From Azorhizobium doebereinerae UFLA1-100 (GTDB lineage Bacteria > Pseudomonadota > Alphaproteobacteria > Rhizobiales > Xanthobacteraceae): DNA of 64,000 nt. The notes under the pieces were generated by a model that saw only the letters and a list, made by a program, of their open reading frames with translations, did no database searches and was not told where the DNA came from. The stretch spans positions 1 to 64,000 of the forward strand of contig NZ_AXBA01000031.1 in the NCBI RefSeq assembly GCF_000473085.1, read 5' to 3'. This document shows, one piece after another, positions 7,772-15,152 of the stretch (positions within the stretch are counted from its first letter, which is position 1; every line of letters starts with the position of its first letter). A program made the position numbers and the translations under genes.

Positions 7772-8510
7772 TTCTGCATCCCCCGTACAGGCGCTGGAAC
7801 CAGCGCACCGTCAAAACCGTTAGACACGAAGTCCGAAATTGCGGGTTCAGGACTTCGTTGAGAAACGGTTACTGACCGGGAGGGGGGGCAGCAATCCGAA
7901 TAGATTCACGAATGGACCCAGTTTCCCTCCAGATTGGGCCGAGTTGGGGGATGCTGGAGGCGTTTTTCGTTGGTATCGCCATAAATCCTTAAAAAACCTA
8001 ACAAATCATTCAGCAAATACCACCGAGAGAACCCTCCACTTGCGAATGCCCGTCCAAATTGACGCCGAATTGGGGGGGAATTGGAAATACATTTCGCCGG
8101 CATCGGCAGGACAAAAGCGTCCCGCAAGCTTCCCGGCCCAGCCGCAACGCTGAGTGGCGTGACCGGCGGCGGGGGTGGCGCGTGCCGCTGAGCGGCTCCG
8201 GCCGTTTGGGGCCTTCCCTGCGGGAAAGGCCTTCTCCCCGATCGAGTTGAGCTCGGAGGCCGCGGGTGTCTCTCGCGTCCTCGCCTGGGCGGGCGCGCGG
8301 AGTGCGCCGGGCCGGCGGCAGGGCCGGCGTGGCGAATGCGGCCGTGGACGGCGCGCATGAAAAGACGTTCGGGCCGGATACATGAAGCATCCGGCCCGAA
8401 CAATCACCCGGCCGATGCCGGCCCGGCTGCCTGCTGGCGCTCGGGCCGGTGACACCTTGAAGGACGGTACCCATCCTGCGACGCGCGATGCGCCGGTACC
8501 GCCTGAGGGC
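7772..8510. other. 739-base intergenic region upstream of ftcR
   Basis: No credible gene: reading frames here have frame-shadow composition and no domains. The part next to ftcR (about 7780-8110) is AT-rich for this genome and should carry the ftcR promoter and leader; it includes two similar G-rich blocks (ATTGGGCCGAGTTGGGGG near 7935 and AATTGGGGGGGAATTGG near 8068). A bulged hairpin GGCCTTCCC/GGGAAAGGCC is near 8211-8232 and the cheY terminator is at 8363-8401. Confidence 0.6.
8363..8401 (-). terminator. Rho-independent terminator of cheY
   Basis: A perfect 13-bp inverted repeat, GTTCGGGCCGGAT (8367-8379) and ATCCGGCCCGAAC (8389-8401) with a nine-base loop. On the minus strand it is followed by GTCTTTTC. 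It lies 110 bases past the cheY stop codon, suggesting a monocistronic cheY transcript. Confidence 0.8.
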
Positions 8511-8894
8511 TCACGCCTCGAAGACGGCGTCGATCTTGCCCTTGAGGGTCTGAGCGTTGAACGGCTTGACGATGTAATTGCTCACACCGGCCTTCTTCGC
8601 CGCGATGACGTTCTCCGACTTCGCTTCCGCCGTCACCATGATGAAGGGGATCGCGCTGAGGTCGGCGTCGTCGCGGACGCGCTTCAGGAGCTCGTAGCCG
8701 GTCATCGGCTCCATGTTCCAGTCGGAGATCACCAGGCCGTACTGGCGCTCCTTGAGCTTCGTGAAAGCTTCCGTACCGTCGGAAGCCTCATCCACGTCTT
8801 CGAAGCCGATCTGCTTAAGCAGATTTCGGATAATCCGGACCATCGTCTTATAGTCGTCGACGACGAGGACCGGCATTGAAAGGTCAACCGCCAT
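8511..8894 (-). CDS. cheY: chemotaxis response regulator CheY
   Basis: 127 residues, a receiver domain alone. Asp13-Asp14 (LVVDDYKTMVRIIRNLL), phosphoacceptor Asp58 (ISDWNMEPMTGYELL), Thr88 (MVTAEA) and Lys110 (NYIVKPFN) fit CheY closely, including the DWNMEPM and AKSENVIAAK segments seen in motor-binding CheYs. A GGAG ribosome site precedes the ATG by about 8 bases. It is divergent from cheZ across 190 bases and far from cheA, so phosphoryl transfer from CheA at 47.7 kb and dephosphorylation by the neighbouring CheZ are expected. Confidence 0.95.
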   Translation of the reverse strand: MAVDLSMPVLVVDDYKTMVRIIRNLLKQIGFEDVDEASDGTEAFTKLKERQYGLVISDWNMEPMTGYELLKRVRDDADLSAIPFIMVTAEAKSENVIAAKKAGVSNYIVKPFNAQTLKGKIDAVFEA

Positions 8895-9086
8895 GGCACA
8901 CTCCGTTAGCGGGTAGCAAGGTCGATACTAACCGAGAGGTGACTCGTCGGCTGGGCTCATACGTTTTAGCTGGAAACACCTTGCGCCAAGCTTGCAGCCC
9001 GGGACAAGGGGGACTTTTGATGCGGGAGGCGATGAAGTATAGAAGTAGACCATAAATCGTCGACTGCCCTGCATAAGGAGGTTCGG

Positions 9087-9797
9087 ATGTCGGTTAGCCG
9101 GCGGCCGTTTCGCATTGAGGCTTCGGACCGCATAAGCAGCATCATGGATGTTGCGGGCAGCGGCCCTATCGGAATTAGCGTCGAGGGTCAACTCGACCGC
9201 ATCCTGACGGAGATCGCCGAGGTGCGCGTGGAGATCGTGAAGTTCCGGGAGCGGGACCCAGCGGCCGACCGCGAGCGGGACCGTAACGCCCTCTGGGCCG
9301 GGATCGAGACGATCCAGGACGCGATCCGCAACACGAAGAAGGAAATCGCCACCCTCCACGCCGAGGGGACGCGCGGTGAGAGCCTTTTCCGTGCCACGGA
9401 CGAGTTGGATGCCGTCGTGCAGGATACCGAGGAAGCCACCGAGGCCATTCTCTCGTCTGCCGAGACCATCGATTCGGCGGTGTCCATCCTGATCGGCCGG
9501 CTCTCGGGCGAGGAACTGACCCTGGCGGAAGAGATCCAGGCGCAGACCATCAAGACCTTCGAGGCCTGCAACTTCCAGGACATCACCGGCCAGCGCATCA
9601 AGAAGGTGGTGAAGCTGCTCACCTTCATCGAGGAACGCGTGGCGCGCATGACCGACATCTGGGGCGGTGCGGAGATGGTGGCGGAGAACGCCGGCATCAT
9701 CACCCGCGAGGGTGACGAGGCCCTGCTCAACGGTCCGGCGCTGGCCCACGACGAGAACGTGGTCTCCCAGGACGATATCGACTCGCTCTTCGCCTGA
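9087..9797 (+). CDS. cheZ: chemotaxis protein phosphatase CheZ
   Basis: 236 residues, mostly long helices as expected of the CheZ four-helix bundle. The catalytic segment FEACNFQDITGQRIKKVV is present, carrying the Gln (FQD) that positions water to dephosphorylate CheY-P, and the C-terminus VSQDDIDSLFA matches the CheY-binding tail. The start is set by AAGGAGG six bases before the ATG. A role opposite cheY is supported by the divergent arrangement. The gene ends at a strong hairpin. Confidence 0.93.
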   Translation: MSVSRRPFRIEASDRISSIMDVAGSGPIGISVEGQLDRILTEIAEVRVEIVKFRERDPAADRERDRNALWAGIETIQDAIRNTKKEIATLHAEGTRGESLFRATDELDAVVQDTEEATEAILSSAETIDSAVSILIGRLSGEELTLAEEIQAQTIKTFEACNFQDITGQRIKKVVKLLTFIEERVARMTDIWGGAEMVAENAGIITREGDEALLNGPALAHDENVVSQDDIDSLFA

Positions 9798-9818
9798 GTG
9801 TTTCATGTGAGATTGCTG

Positions 9819-9850
9819 ACGGGCCGGCGCCGCACGCCGGCCCGTTTGCG
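9819..9850 (+). terminator. terminator hairpin of cheZ
   Basis: ACGGGCCGGCG (9819-9829), five-base loop CCGCA, CGCCGGCCCGT (9835-9845): eleven perfect pairs followed by TTGCGTTT. It lies 21 bases after the cheZ stop. The T-tract is interrupted. Confidence 0.65.
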
Positions 9851-9868
9851 TTTGCGGGCCCGCAAACG
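9849..9868. repeat. perfect 20-bp palindrome
   Basis: CGTTTGCGGGCCCGCAAACG, symmetrical with no central spacer, directly after the cheZ hairpin. Without a loop it could be a dimeric protein site or a cruciform rather than a simple RNA hairpin. Confidence 0.75.
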
Positions 9869-9902
9869 ATCGGGCGTCGGGCAGCATTCGGCGTCCGGGC
9901 TT

Positions 9903-9938
9903 CGGCAAGGTTCGCGGCAAGGCTCACGGCAAGGTTCA
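9903..9938. repeat. 12-bp tandem repeat, three copies
   Basis: Units CGGCAAGGTTCG, CGGCAAGGCTCA and CGGCAAGGTTCA follow one another, with a degenerate fourth start (CGGCGTGG). The array is intergenic. Confidence 0.8.
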
Positions 9939-10088
9939 CGGCGTGGATCGGTGAACCTGAACGATAGCCGTCTTCTTCATCGGTTGCGTGACAGCCGCCG
10001 GGCACGCCGGGAGGGTGTAGTGCCCACCTCGCGTCATGTCGCCTGACGTGAGGCGGTAGCACCGCCGCGCCGGGCGCAGATGCGATAA

Positions 10089-10108
10089 CGCCGCCCGGAA
10101 GGGCGGCG
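10089..10108 (-). terminator. hairpin downstream of the SLT transglycosylase gene
   Basis: CGCCGCCC, GGAA loop, GGGCGGCG. On the minus strand it lies about 65 bases after the stop and is followed by TTATCG. Probably the end of the fliF operon transcript, without a good T-run. Confidence 0.45.
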
Positions 10109-10172
10109 CTGGCGGGGCAGGACGGGATTGTTGGGAAGAACGGCCGCGCCGCAGCCGGGGCTCGCCTGGGGG

Positions 10173-10754
10173 TCAGGCGTCGCAGAAGGCCTTGGCGGTC
10201 GGCGTCCAGTTGCCGACGCCGGCGGCGACCAGATTCTTCATCACCCGGCACACATAGCGCTTCTGCGCCACGTCATTGTTCGGGCCCGCATTGTAGCGGG
10301 CGGCGGCCATGGTCCAGGTGCCGTGGCGCTTCTTCAGCTCCTGGAGGAACCTGGCGGCCTGCTCCACATTCTGACGCGGGTCGAACATGGCTTCCAGCGA
10401 GGGGAATTCCGCGCGGTGCCAGTACCAGTTGGCCTGCATGCAGCCGATGTCGATCAGCTTCACGCCGCGCCCGTTGGCTTCGCGGAAGATGGCCAGCGCC
10501 TCGGAGAGCGTCTTGGGCTGGACGTCCTTGCCTTCGATATACATGGTGAAGGGGTGCATCTTGCCGTTCACGCCGGTCTCGGTCAGGCCCACCGCATAGA
10601 GGATCGGCAGCGGGATCTGGTACTTGGCCGAGGCGCGCACCAGCTCCTTCTCGCAAGCGTCCGCCTGGACGGTCTGCGGGGCGGTGGCGGCGGGGCTAGA
10701 TGCGGAAATCGCCGCCAGCGTCAGCAGCACCGCTGCGACTGCGCGCTTCATCAT
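10173..10754 (-). CDS. periplasmic SLT-type transglycosylase (rhizobial orf38-like)
   Basis: About 193 residues from MMKRAVAAVLLTLAAISASS, a clear signal peptide (a second ATG follows directly). The mature part has a lysozyme-like SLT fold: the helix PILYAVGLTETGVNG carries the candidate catalytic Glu, IGCMQANWYWH corresponds to the GxxQ motif, and MAAARYNAGPNN to the AYN(A)G motif. It would cut murein so the flagellar rod can pass; the rhizobial FlgJ-like protein lacks a muramidase domain, which makes a dedicated enzyme necessary. The gene begins 59 bases inside the end of fliK, in another frame, as the last member of fliF-fliH-motB-motC-fliK. Cys residues near both ends suggest a disulfide. 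Confidence 0.8.
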   Translation of the reverse strand: MMKRAVAAVLLTLAAISASSPAATAPQTVQADACEKELVRASAKYQIPLPILYAVGLTETGVNGKMHPFTMYIEGKDVQPKTLSEALAIFREANGRGVKLIDIGCMQANWYWHRAEFPSLEAMFDPRQNVEQAARFLQELKKRHGTWTMAAARYNAGPNNDVAQKRYVCRVMKNLVAAGVGNWTPTAKAFCDA

Positions 10755-12552
10755 GTCGGGCTCCGTTCTGGCTGTTCTCCTCCTGCGAGCCGCGGCCCTG
10801 CTGGTCGGAGAAATTGCGCTCCTGCCGGTCGGTCTGGCCGCTCGCGGTCTCAGGGGGCGTGAAGGGGCGGCCGGCGTCCTGGCCGGTGAGCTGCATGGAG
10901 CCCCCGCCATCGATGCCGACGATGGTGATGTTGTCCGCCGTGATGCCGGAGGCGGTCAGAAGCTCGGACAAAGCGGCGCGATCCTGCTCCAGCATGCGGG
11001 CGGTGTCCGCGTTGCTGGCGCGGAGCTGGATCTCCAGCCCGCCGCTGCTGAGGCGCATGCGCACGTTCACGGTGCCGAGATCATCCGGCTTCAGCTGGAT
11101 CTGCAGCAGCCGCACCGGCCCGGCGAGGGCCTGCGCGGAGGCGGAATCGGCGCTGGCCACCGGCGCCTGGCCCATGGTGGTCACTTCGGTGGCGATGGCG
11201 GCGCCAATCTGGCGCAGGGTGGGCAGGTTCTGTGTCGCCACCCCGCCGGGCGCGATGCCCGCCGTGCCGGTCATGGGCAGGTTGCCGTCCGTCTCGTTGC
11301 GGGCGGCGGTCACGTCGGCGCCCCGGCTCTGGCTGACGTCGTCACTGGCCGCGGCGCGGGAGGTCTGGGGCGCGGTCGATGCGGCGGCGCTCTCCGTCCG
11401 GCTGCGGGCATCGGCCTCGCGGCGGTCCGCCGTCGCGGCGCGGGCCGCGGTCTGCGCCTGGCCGGCGACGGTCTTTTCCGCGGCGGTGGCGGCGGCATCC
11501 TCATCGACAGGCGCGGTGGCGGTGCTCGCGGTGGCGGTCGTGGCGCTGGGCGCGGTCTTCGCGCCGGGCAGCGAGGTGGTCCAGGGCTTCACGGCCGCCG
11601 TGGCGCGGGAGGTGGCGGGCTGGCCGGCGGTGGCGGTGGCGGTGGCGGCGGTCGCGGCCGTGGCGGTCCCGGTCGTGGCCGGAGCGTCGGTCGTCCTGGA
11701 TGGCGCCTGCGCGGGATCGGCCTTGGCCGTGGGCGCGCTGCCGCCGTTCATGCCGATGGTCCGGATGGGGGCGAAATGGGTTTCCCGCGACAGCACGGTG
11801 ATCTGCATGGGCTGATTCGCGGCGGGTGATGCGGTTTCCGCTTCTGCGGTCACCGCCTGAGCGGCACCGCCAGCGGCGTCCTCGTGCGCCTCGGCGGGCG
11901 CTTCGACGGCCGGAGCCTCGTGGGTCGGCACCAGGGCGGAGAGCATGGCGGCAGGGTCGGCCGCCACCTGCGGCTGGGGCTGGGCCTGCGGGTCGGCGTC
12001 CTGCGACGTGTCCTTGGCCTTATCGGCGGCATCCTTGGCCGTGGTGGCCTTGCCCTGGTCCTGCGACACGGAGTTTGCCGGGCTGAGGCCGTTCTCGCCG
12101 TCGGCACGGCCGAACAGCAGCGCGCTCAGGCCCTGGTTGCCCTGCATGCGCCGGGTGCGGGCGGCGGCGTCCGCCTGGGCGGTGGTCCGCTCGTGGCTGG
12201 CGGAGGCCGCGTCGCGCACATCGGTTTCTGCGGCAGCAGCGTCGGTGGCCCCTTCGGTGCTGGCGTCGGTGGTCGCGCCGTCCTCGGACCGGCGCCCTCC
12301 CACCGAGGCGAGGGCGTCCGCCAGGGAGAAGGTCTTGGTGGTCTTTTGGCCGGCGGCGGCGCCGTCGCCCGCCGGATCACGGGTTTCCGCCGCCCGGCCG
12401 GATTCGCTGTTGGCCTTGGAGAGGTCACGGAAGACGTCGCCGAACTGGTTGCCGCCCGAAGCCTCGTCGCCCTCCATCTCCGTGGCCTTGCCGGAGGTGG
12501 CGTCGGCGCCACGGGTCGGCGGCAACGCACCGGTGATGTTGAGCGCGCTCAT
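10696..12552 (-). CDS. fliK: flagellar hook-length control protein FliK (MotD type)
   Basis: 618 residues. A long low-complexity, Ala/Thr/Asp-rich N-terminal ruler region leads to a conserved FliK C-terminal domain at about 470-560 (VRLLQIQLKPDDLGTVNVRM, LEIQLRASNADTARMLEQD, then LLTASGITADNITIV). FliK is secreted during hook growth and switches FlhB specificity from hook to filament. The tail after the domain is very polar (RQERNFSDQQGRGSQEENSQ). Its ATG overlaps the motC stop as ATGA, and its end overlaps the transglycosylase gene. The equivalent Sinorhizobium gene was first called motD. Confidence 0.88.
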   Translation of the reverse strand: MSALNITGALPPTRGADATSGKATEMEGDEASGGNQFGDVFRDLSKANSESGRAAETRDPAGDGAAAGQKTTKTFSLADALASVGGRRSEDGATTDASTEGATDAAAAETDVRDAASASHERTTAQADAAARTRRMQGNQGLSALLFGRADGENGLSPANSVSQDQGKATTAKDAADKAKDTSQDADPQAQPQPQVAADPAAMLSALVPTHEAPAVEAPAEAHEDAAGGAAQAVTAEAETASPAANQPMQITVLSRETHFAPIRTIGMNGGSAPTAKADPAQAPSRTTDAPATTGTATAATAATATATAGQPATSRATAAVKPWTTSLPGAKTAPSATTATASTATAPVDEDAAATAAEKTVAGQAQTAARAATADRREADARSRTESAAASTAPQTSRAAASDDVSQSRGADVTAARNETDGNLPMTGTAGIAPGGVATQNLPTLRQIGAAIATEVTTMGQAPVASADSASAQALAGPVRLLQIQLKPDDLGTVNVRMRLSSGGLEIQLRASNADTARMLEQDRAALSELLTASGITADNITIVGIDGGGSMQLTGQDAGRPFTPPETASGQTDRQERNFSDQQGRGSQEENSQNGARHDEARSRSGAADAGGDFRI

Positions 12553-15152
12553 TTGGGGGCATCCTTCAGCAGGGCGTCAACATTACTCAGCGTGCCTTGC
12601 GCGCGGCTGACGAGGGCGTTGGCGGTGGAGCCGTCGTCGAAGACCGGAGCCGGGGCGGCCGCAGCCGTCGGCTGGGTCGCGGCGGGGGCCTGCGCGGGCT
12701 GGGCGGAAGCCTGGACGGAGCCGCCGGCGGGTGCCGCGGGGCGCGCGTCCGGCGCTTTCTGGTCGGTGGCCTTGGCCTCGGCGACCTGCGCCGCAGGCTC
12801 GGCCGCCGGCCAGCGCGGCACCAAAGCGGGGCCGCCGCTGGCGGGCGCGGTGATCTTCATCGGGTCGACCTTGGCCGACGGCTTGGTGGCGGCCACCTTC
12901 ACCGTCTCGCCGGCCGACTTCACCAGCTCGGCGGTGGTGATGGCGGCGTTCAGCAGCAGCACGTCTTCCGGCGGCAGCCGGCTGCGCTCGGCCCCCCTGA
13001 GCTCGGCCAGCGCCACGTCCACGTCATGGCTCGATGCGGCGCGCACGGCGCTGCGATAGACCCGGGCGCGCTCGGCATCGGAGGACAGGGCCGGGGCCTC
13101 GGCGATCACCTTGTCGGAGGCCATCGTCGCGGCGATGAGCTTGCCCTGGTTGAGCGCGCCGCGCGCCACCATGAGGTAGATCTCCAGGCGGCTGTCGCGG
13201 TCGAGCGGCGCCAGCAGGCTGGTCAGGCGGTGGAACTGGTCGCCGTCATTCACGAACGCCATGCGGGTGAGCGCGGCGGCGAAGCGCTGGCGGAAGTTGC
13301 CAGCATAGACCGAGTAGCGGAAGCGGAACAGATACTGCCGCGAGAGCTGCTCGAACTGCTTGAGGTCGCCGAGCTGCGCGGCCACCAGGATTTCGCGGCG
13401 CAGCGCCGCTTCTTCCACCAGCGTGCCCGGCATCATCAGGCGGGCCACGTCCAGCATGCCCATGGCCTTCTTGGGGTCCTTGCTGACGGTGACGGCCGCC
13501 TGCGCCATGGCGATCTGGCCGCCGAGCGCGTCGGGCAGCTGCATGGCGTTGATCTCGCTGAGATAGCGCTCCGCGTCCTCCTGGCGCCCTTCCACATAGG
13601 CGAGGGCGCCCTGGAGCAGCCGCTCGTCCACGGCGGGCTTCGGTGTGAGGGTCAGCAGCCGGCGCAACTCCGTGGGCGCGCCGCCGCTGAGGAAGAAGAT
13701 GACCGCGCCGCGGGCGTTGCGCGGGTCCTGCCAGACCTGCGGGTCGGCGGTGCGGAACACCTCCTCGGTCTGCGCGATCAGGACGCGCTGGGCCTGGAGG
13801 GCGTCGGTATCGCCATTGGCGATGCGGTCCTGGAGCCGCTGCAGGCGGCGGACCATCTCGTAGGGCGCCGGGCCGCCGGTGGGACGCTCCACGCGGGTCA
13901 CGTCGGCGGGCGTCGGCGCGGCCTGGGCCTGGCCGGCAGGCGCGGCCTGCGCCGTCTGCGTGGTGTTGGCGCCGGCGTAGGCGCTGGTCGGCGAAACCGC
14001 GGACACGATGCCGGCGATGGCCGAGGTCACCGTGGGAATACGCTGAAGCATGGCGTCGGCGACCGCCGCCGGATCGGGCGGCAGCACCGGCGGGGGCGCA
14101 TCGTCGCGCGCGACGCGGCGTTCGTCCTGGCCGCCCATCTGCTTCGTGCCGGCCGCCTTGGCGGCGGCGAGATCCTGCGCGGCCGTCAGGCCCTCGCGCT
14201 CGGTCTGGGCGATGACGATGGCGCTCATCGCCTCGGGCGACAGCGTATTGGCCGACGGCTCCAGCGACACCACGGGCATGGGATCGGAGGCGAGGTCGCG
14301 GCCGGCGTCGAGCGGGGCGGAAGACGCGGCACGGGGCGCGGGCGTCTCGCGCGCCGGCGTTGCCGCCGCCACCGCCACGGGCGCCGGCTCCGCGGGCCGG
14401 TGGGCGGGCGGGGCCGCGACCGTCACCGTGCGCACGGGCTTGGGCTGCACGCCGGGGGCCTGCGCCACCGCGGGGCGGGGCATGGGGAAGGGAATGGCGG
14501 CGCGTTCAACCGGCGACACCGGCGTGTCGGCAGCGGCGACGGTGGCCGGCGGGGCCGCGACCGGAGCGGCGGGGGCCACCGGAGCGGCAACCACGGCCGC
14601 CGGAGCGGGCGCGGGCTGGGCTGCGACGGACGGGACCGGCGCGGGCACCGGCTGCGCCGCGACGGGCGCGGGCGCCTGCGCCACGACGGCGGGAGCGGCG
14701 GGCGGGGCCGGGGCGACGGCCGGTGCCTGGGCCACGGCCGCGGCGGGCGCGGCCACCGTGCCGCTGGCGGCGGTCACCGCCGTCTTGCCGGCGCTGGGGA
14801 TCTGCAACAGCAGCAGCGAGGGCTCGGACGTGATCTTCGGCCGGTGCGGGGGCAGCGGCACGGCCGCGAGCACCTGCGGCTGCGGCAGGGGGGCAACGTC
14901 GGCGCCCGCCGCGCTGGCGTCCTGCACAACGGCGGGGCGGCGCAGCGGGAGCGGCGCCACCGCCAGTGTCTGCGGCTGCGGCAAGGGGGCGACATCGTCG
15001 GCGCCGCCCGCGCCATCCGGCGTTGCCGCCGGCTCGGCCGCGGGATGGGGCCGCAGCAGTCCGAACAGGTCGAAGGTCTCGGCACGCACCGCCGTCGTCG
15101 CCATGAGGAGGGCGAGGGTGATGGCGAGGGGGGAGAAGGGTCCGCGACGCAT
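12549..15152 (-). CDS. motC: periplasmic motility protein MotC, with a long Pro/Ala-rich insertion
   Basis: 867 residues, about twice the length I recall for rhizobial MotC. The ATG at 15152 shares one base with the motB stop (TGATG) and starts a signal peptide (MRRGPFSPLAITLALLMATT). Residues 30 to about 420 are Pro/Ala/Val-rich with repeated blocks such as VAPLPQPQ and PLPLRRP. The conserved MotC part follows: PYEMVRRLQRLQDRIANGD, AVIFFLSGGAPTELRRLL, YLFRFRYSVYAGNFRQRFA. MotC works in the periplasm with MotB and MotE in assembling or stabilising the stator. The last 100 residues are again Ala/Pro-rich. The extension may span the wall; that is inference. Confidence 0.87.
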   Translation of the reverse strand: MRRGPFSPLAITLALLMATTAVRAETFDLFGLLRPHPAAEPAATPDGAGGADDVAPLPQPQTLAVAPLPLRRPAVVQDASAAGADVAPLPQPQVLAAVPLPPHRPKITSEPSLLLLQIPSAGKTAVTAASGTVAAPAAAVAQAPAVAPAPPAAPAVVAQAPAPVAAQPVPAPVPSVAAQPAPAPAAVVAAPVAPAAPVAAPPATVAAADTPVSPVERAAIPFPMPRPAVAQAPGVQPKPVRTVTVAAPPAHRPAEPAPVAVAAATPARETPAPRAASSAPLDAGRDLASDPMPVVSLEPSANTLSPEAMSAIVIAQTEREGLTAAQDLAAAKAAGTKQMGGQDERRVARDDAPPPVLPPDPAAVADAMLQRIPTVTSAIAGIVSAVSPTSAYAGANTTQTAQAAPAGQAQAAPTPADVTRVERPTGGPAPYEMVRRLQRLQDRIANGDTDALQAQRVLIAQTEEVFRTADPQVWQDPRNARGAVIFFLSGGAPTELRRLLTLTPKPAVDERLLQGALAYVEGRQEDAERYLSEINAMQLPDALGGQIAMAQAAVTVSKDPKKAMGMLDVARLMMPGTLVEEAALRREILVAAQLGDLKQFEQLSRQYLFRFRYSVYAGNFRQRFAAALTRMAFVNDGDQFHRLTSLLAPLDRDSRLEIYLMVARGALNQGKLIAATMASDKVIAEAPALSSDAERARVYRSAVRAASSHDVDVALAELRGAERSRLPPEDVLLLNAAITTAELVKSAGETVKVAATKPSAKVDPMKITAPASGGPALVPRWPAAEPAAQVAEAKATDQKAPDARPAAPAGGSVQASAQPAQAPAATQPTAAAAPAPVFDDGSTANALVSRAQGTLSNVDALLKDAPK

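Larger units (their letters stand above)
9798..10172. other. 375-base convergent region rich in repeats
   Basis: cheZ and the minus-strand transglycosylase gene converge here. It contains, in order, the cheZ terminator hairpin, a perfect 20-bp palindrome, three 12-bp tandem repeats and an 8-bp hairpin near the end of the transglycosylase gene. No open frame with coding character was found. Confidence 0.7.

Noticed and set aside
8006-8474. Several overlapping minus-strand frames between cheY and ftcR
   Set aside because: They cross the cheY terminator hairpin, disagree with each other and have no domain or ribosome site.
9903-9938. Regular repeats that might suggest a CRISPR array
   Set aside because: Units are 12 bases, contiguous and without spacers; this is a simple tandem repeat, as are the other arrays.
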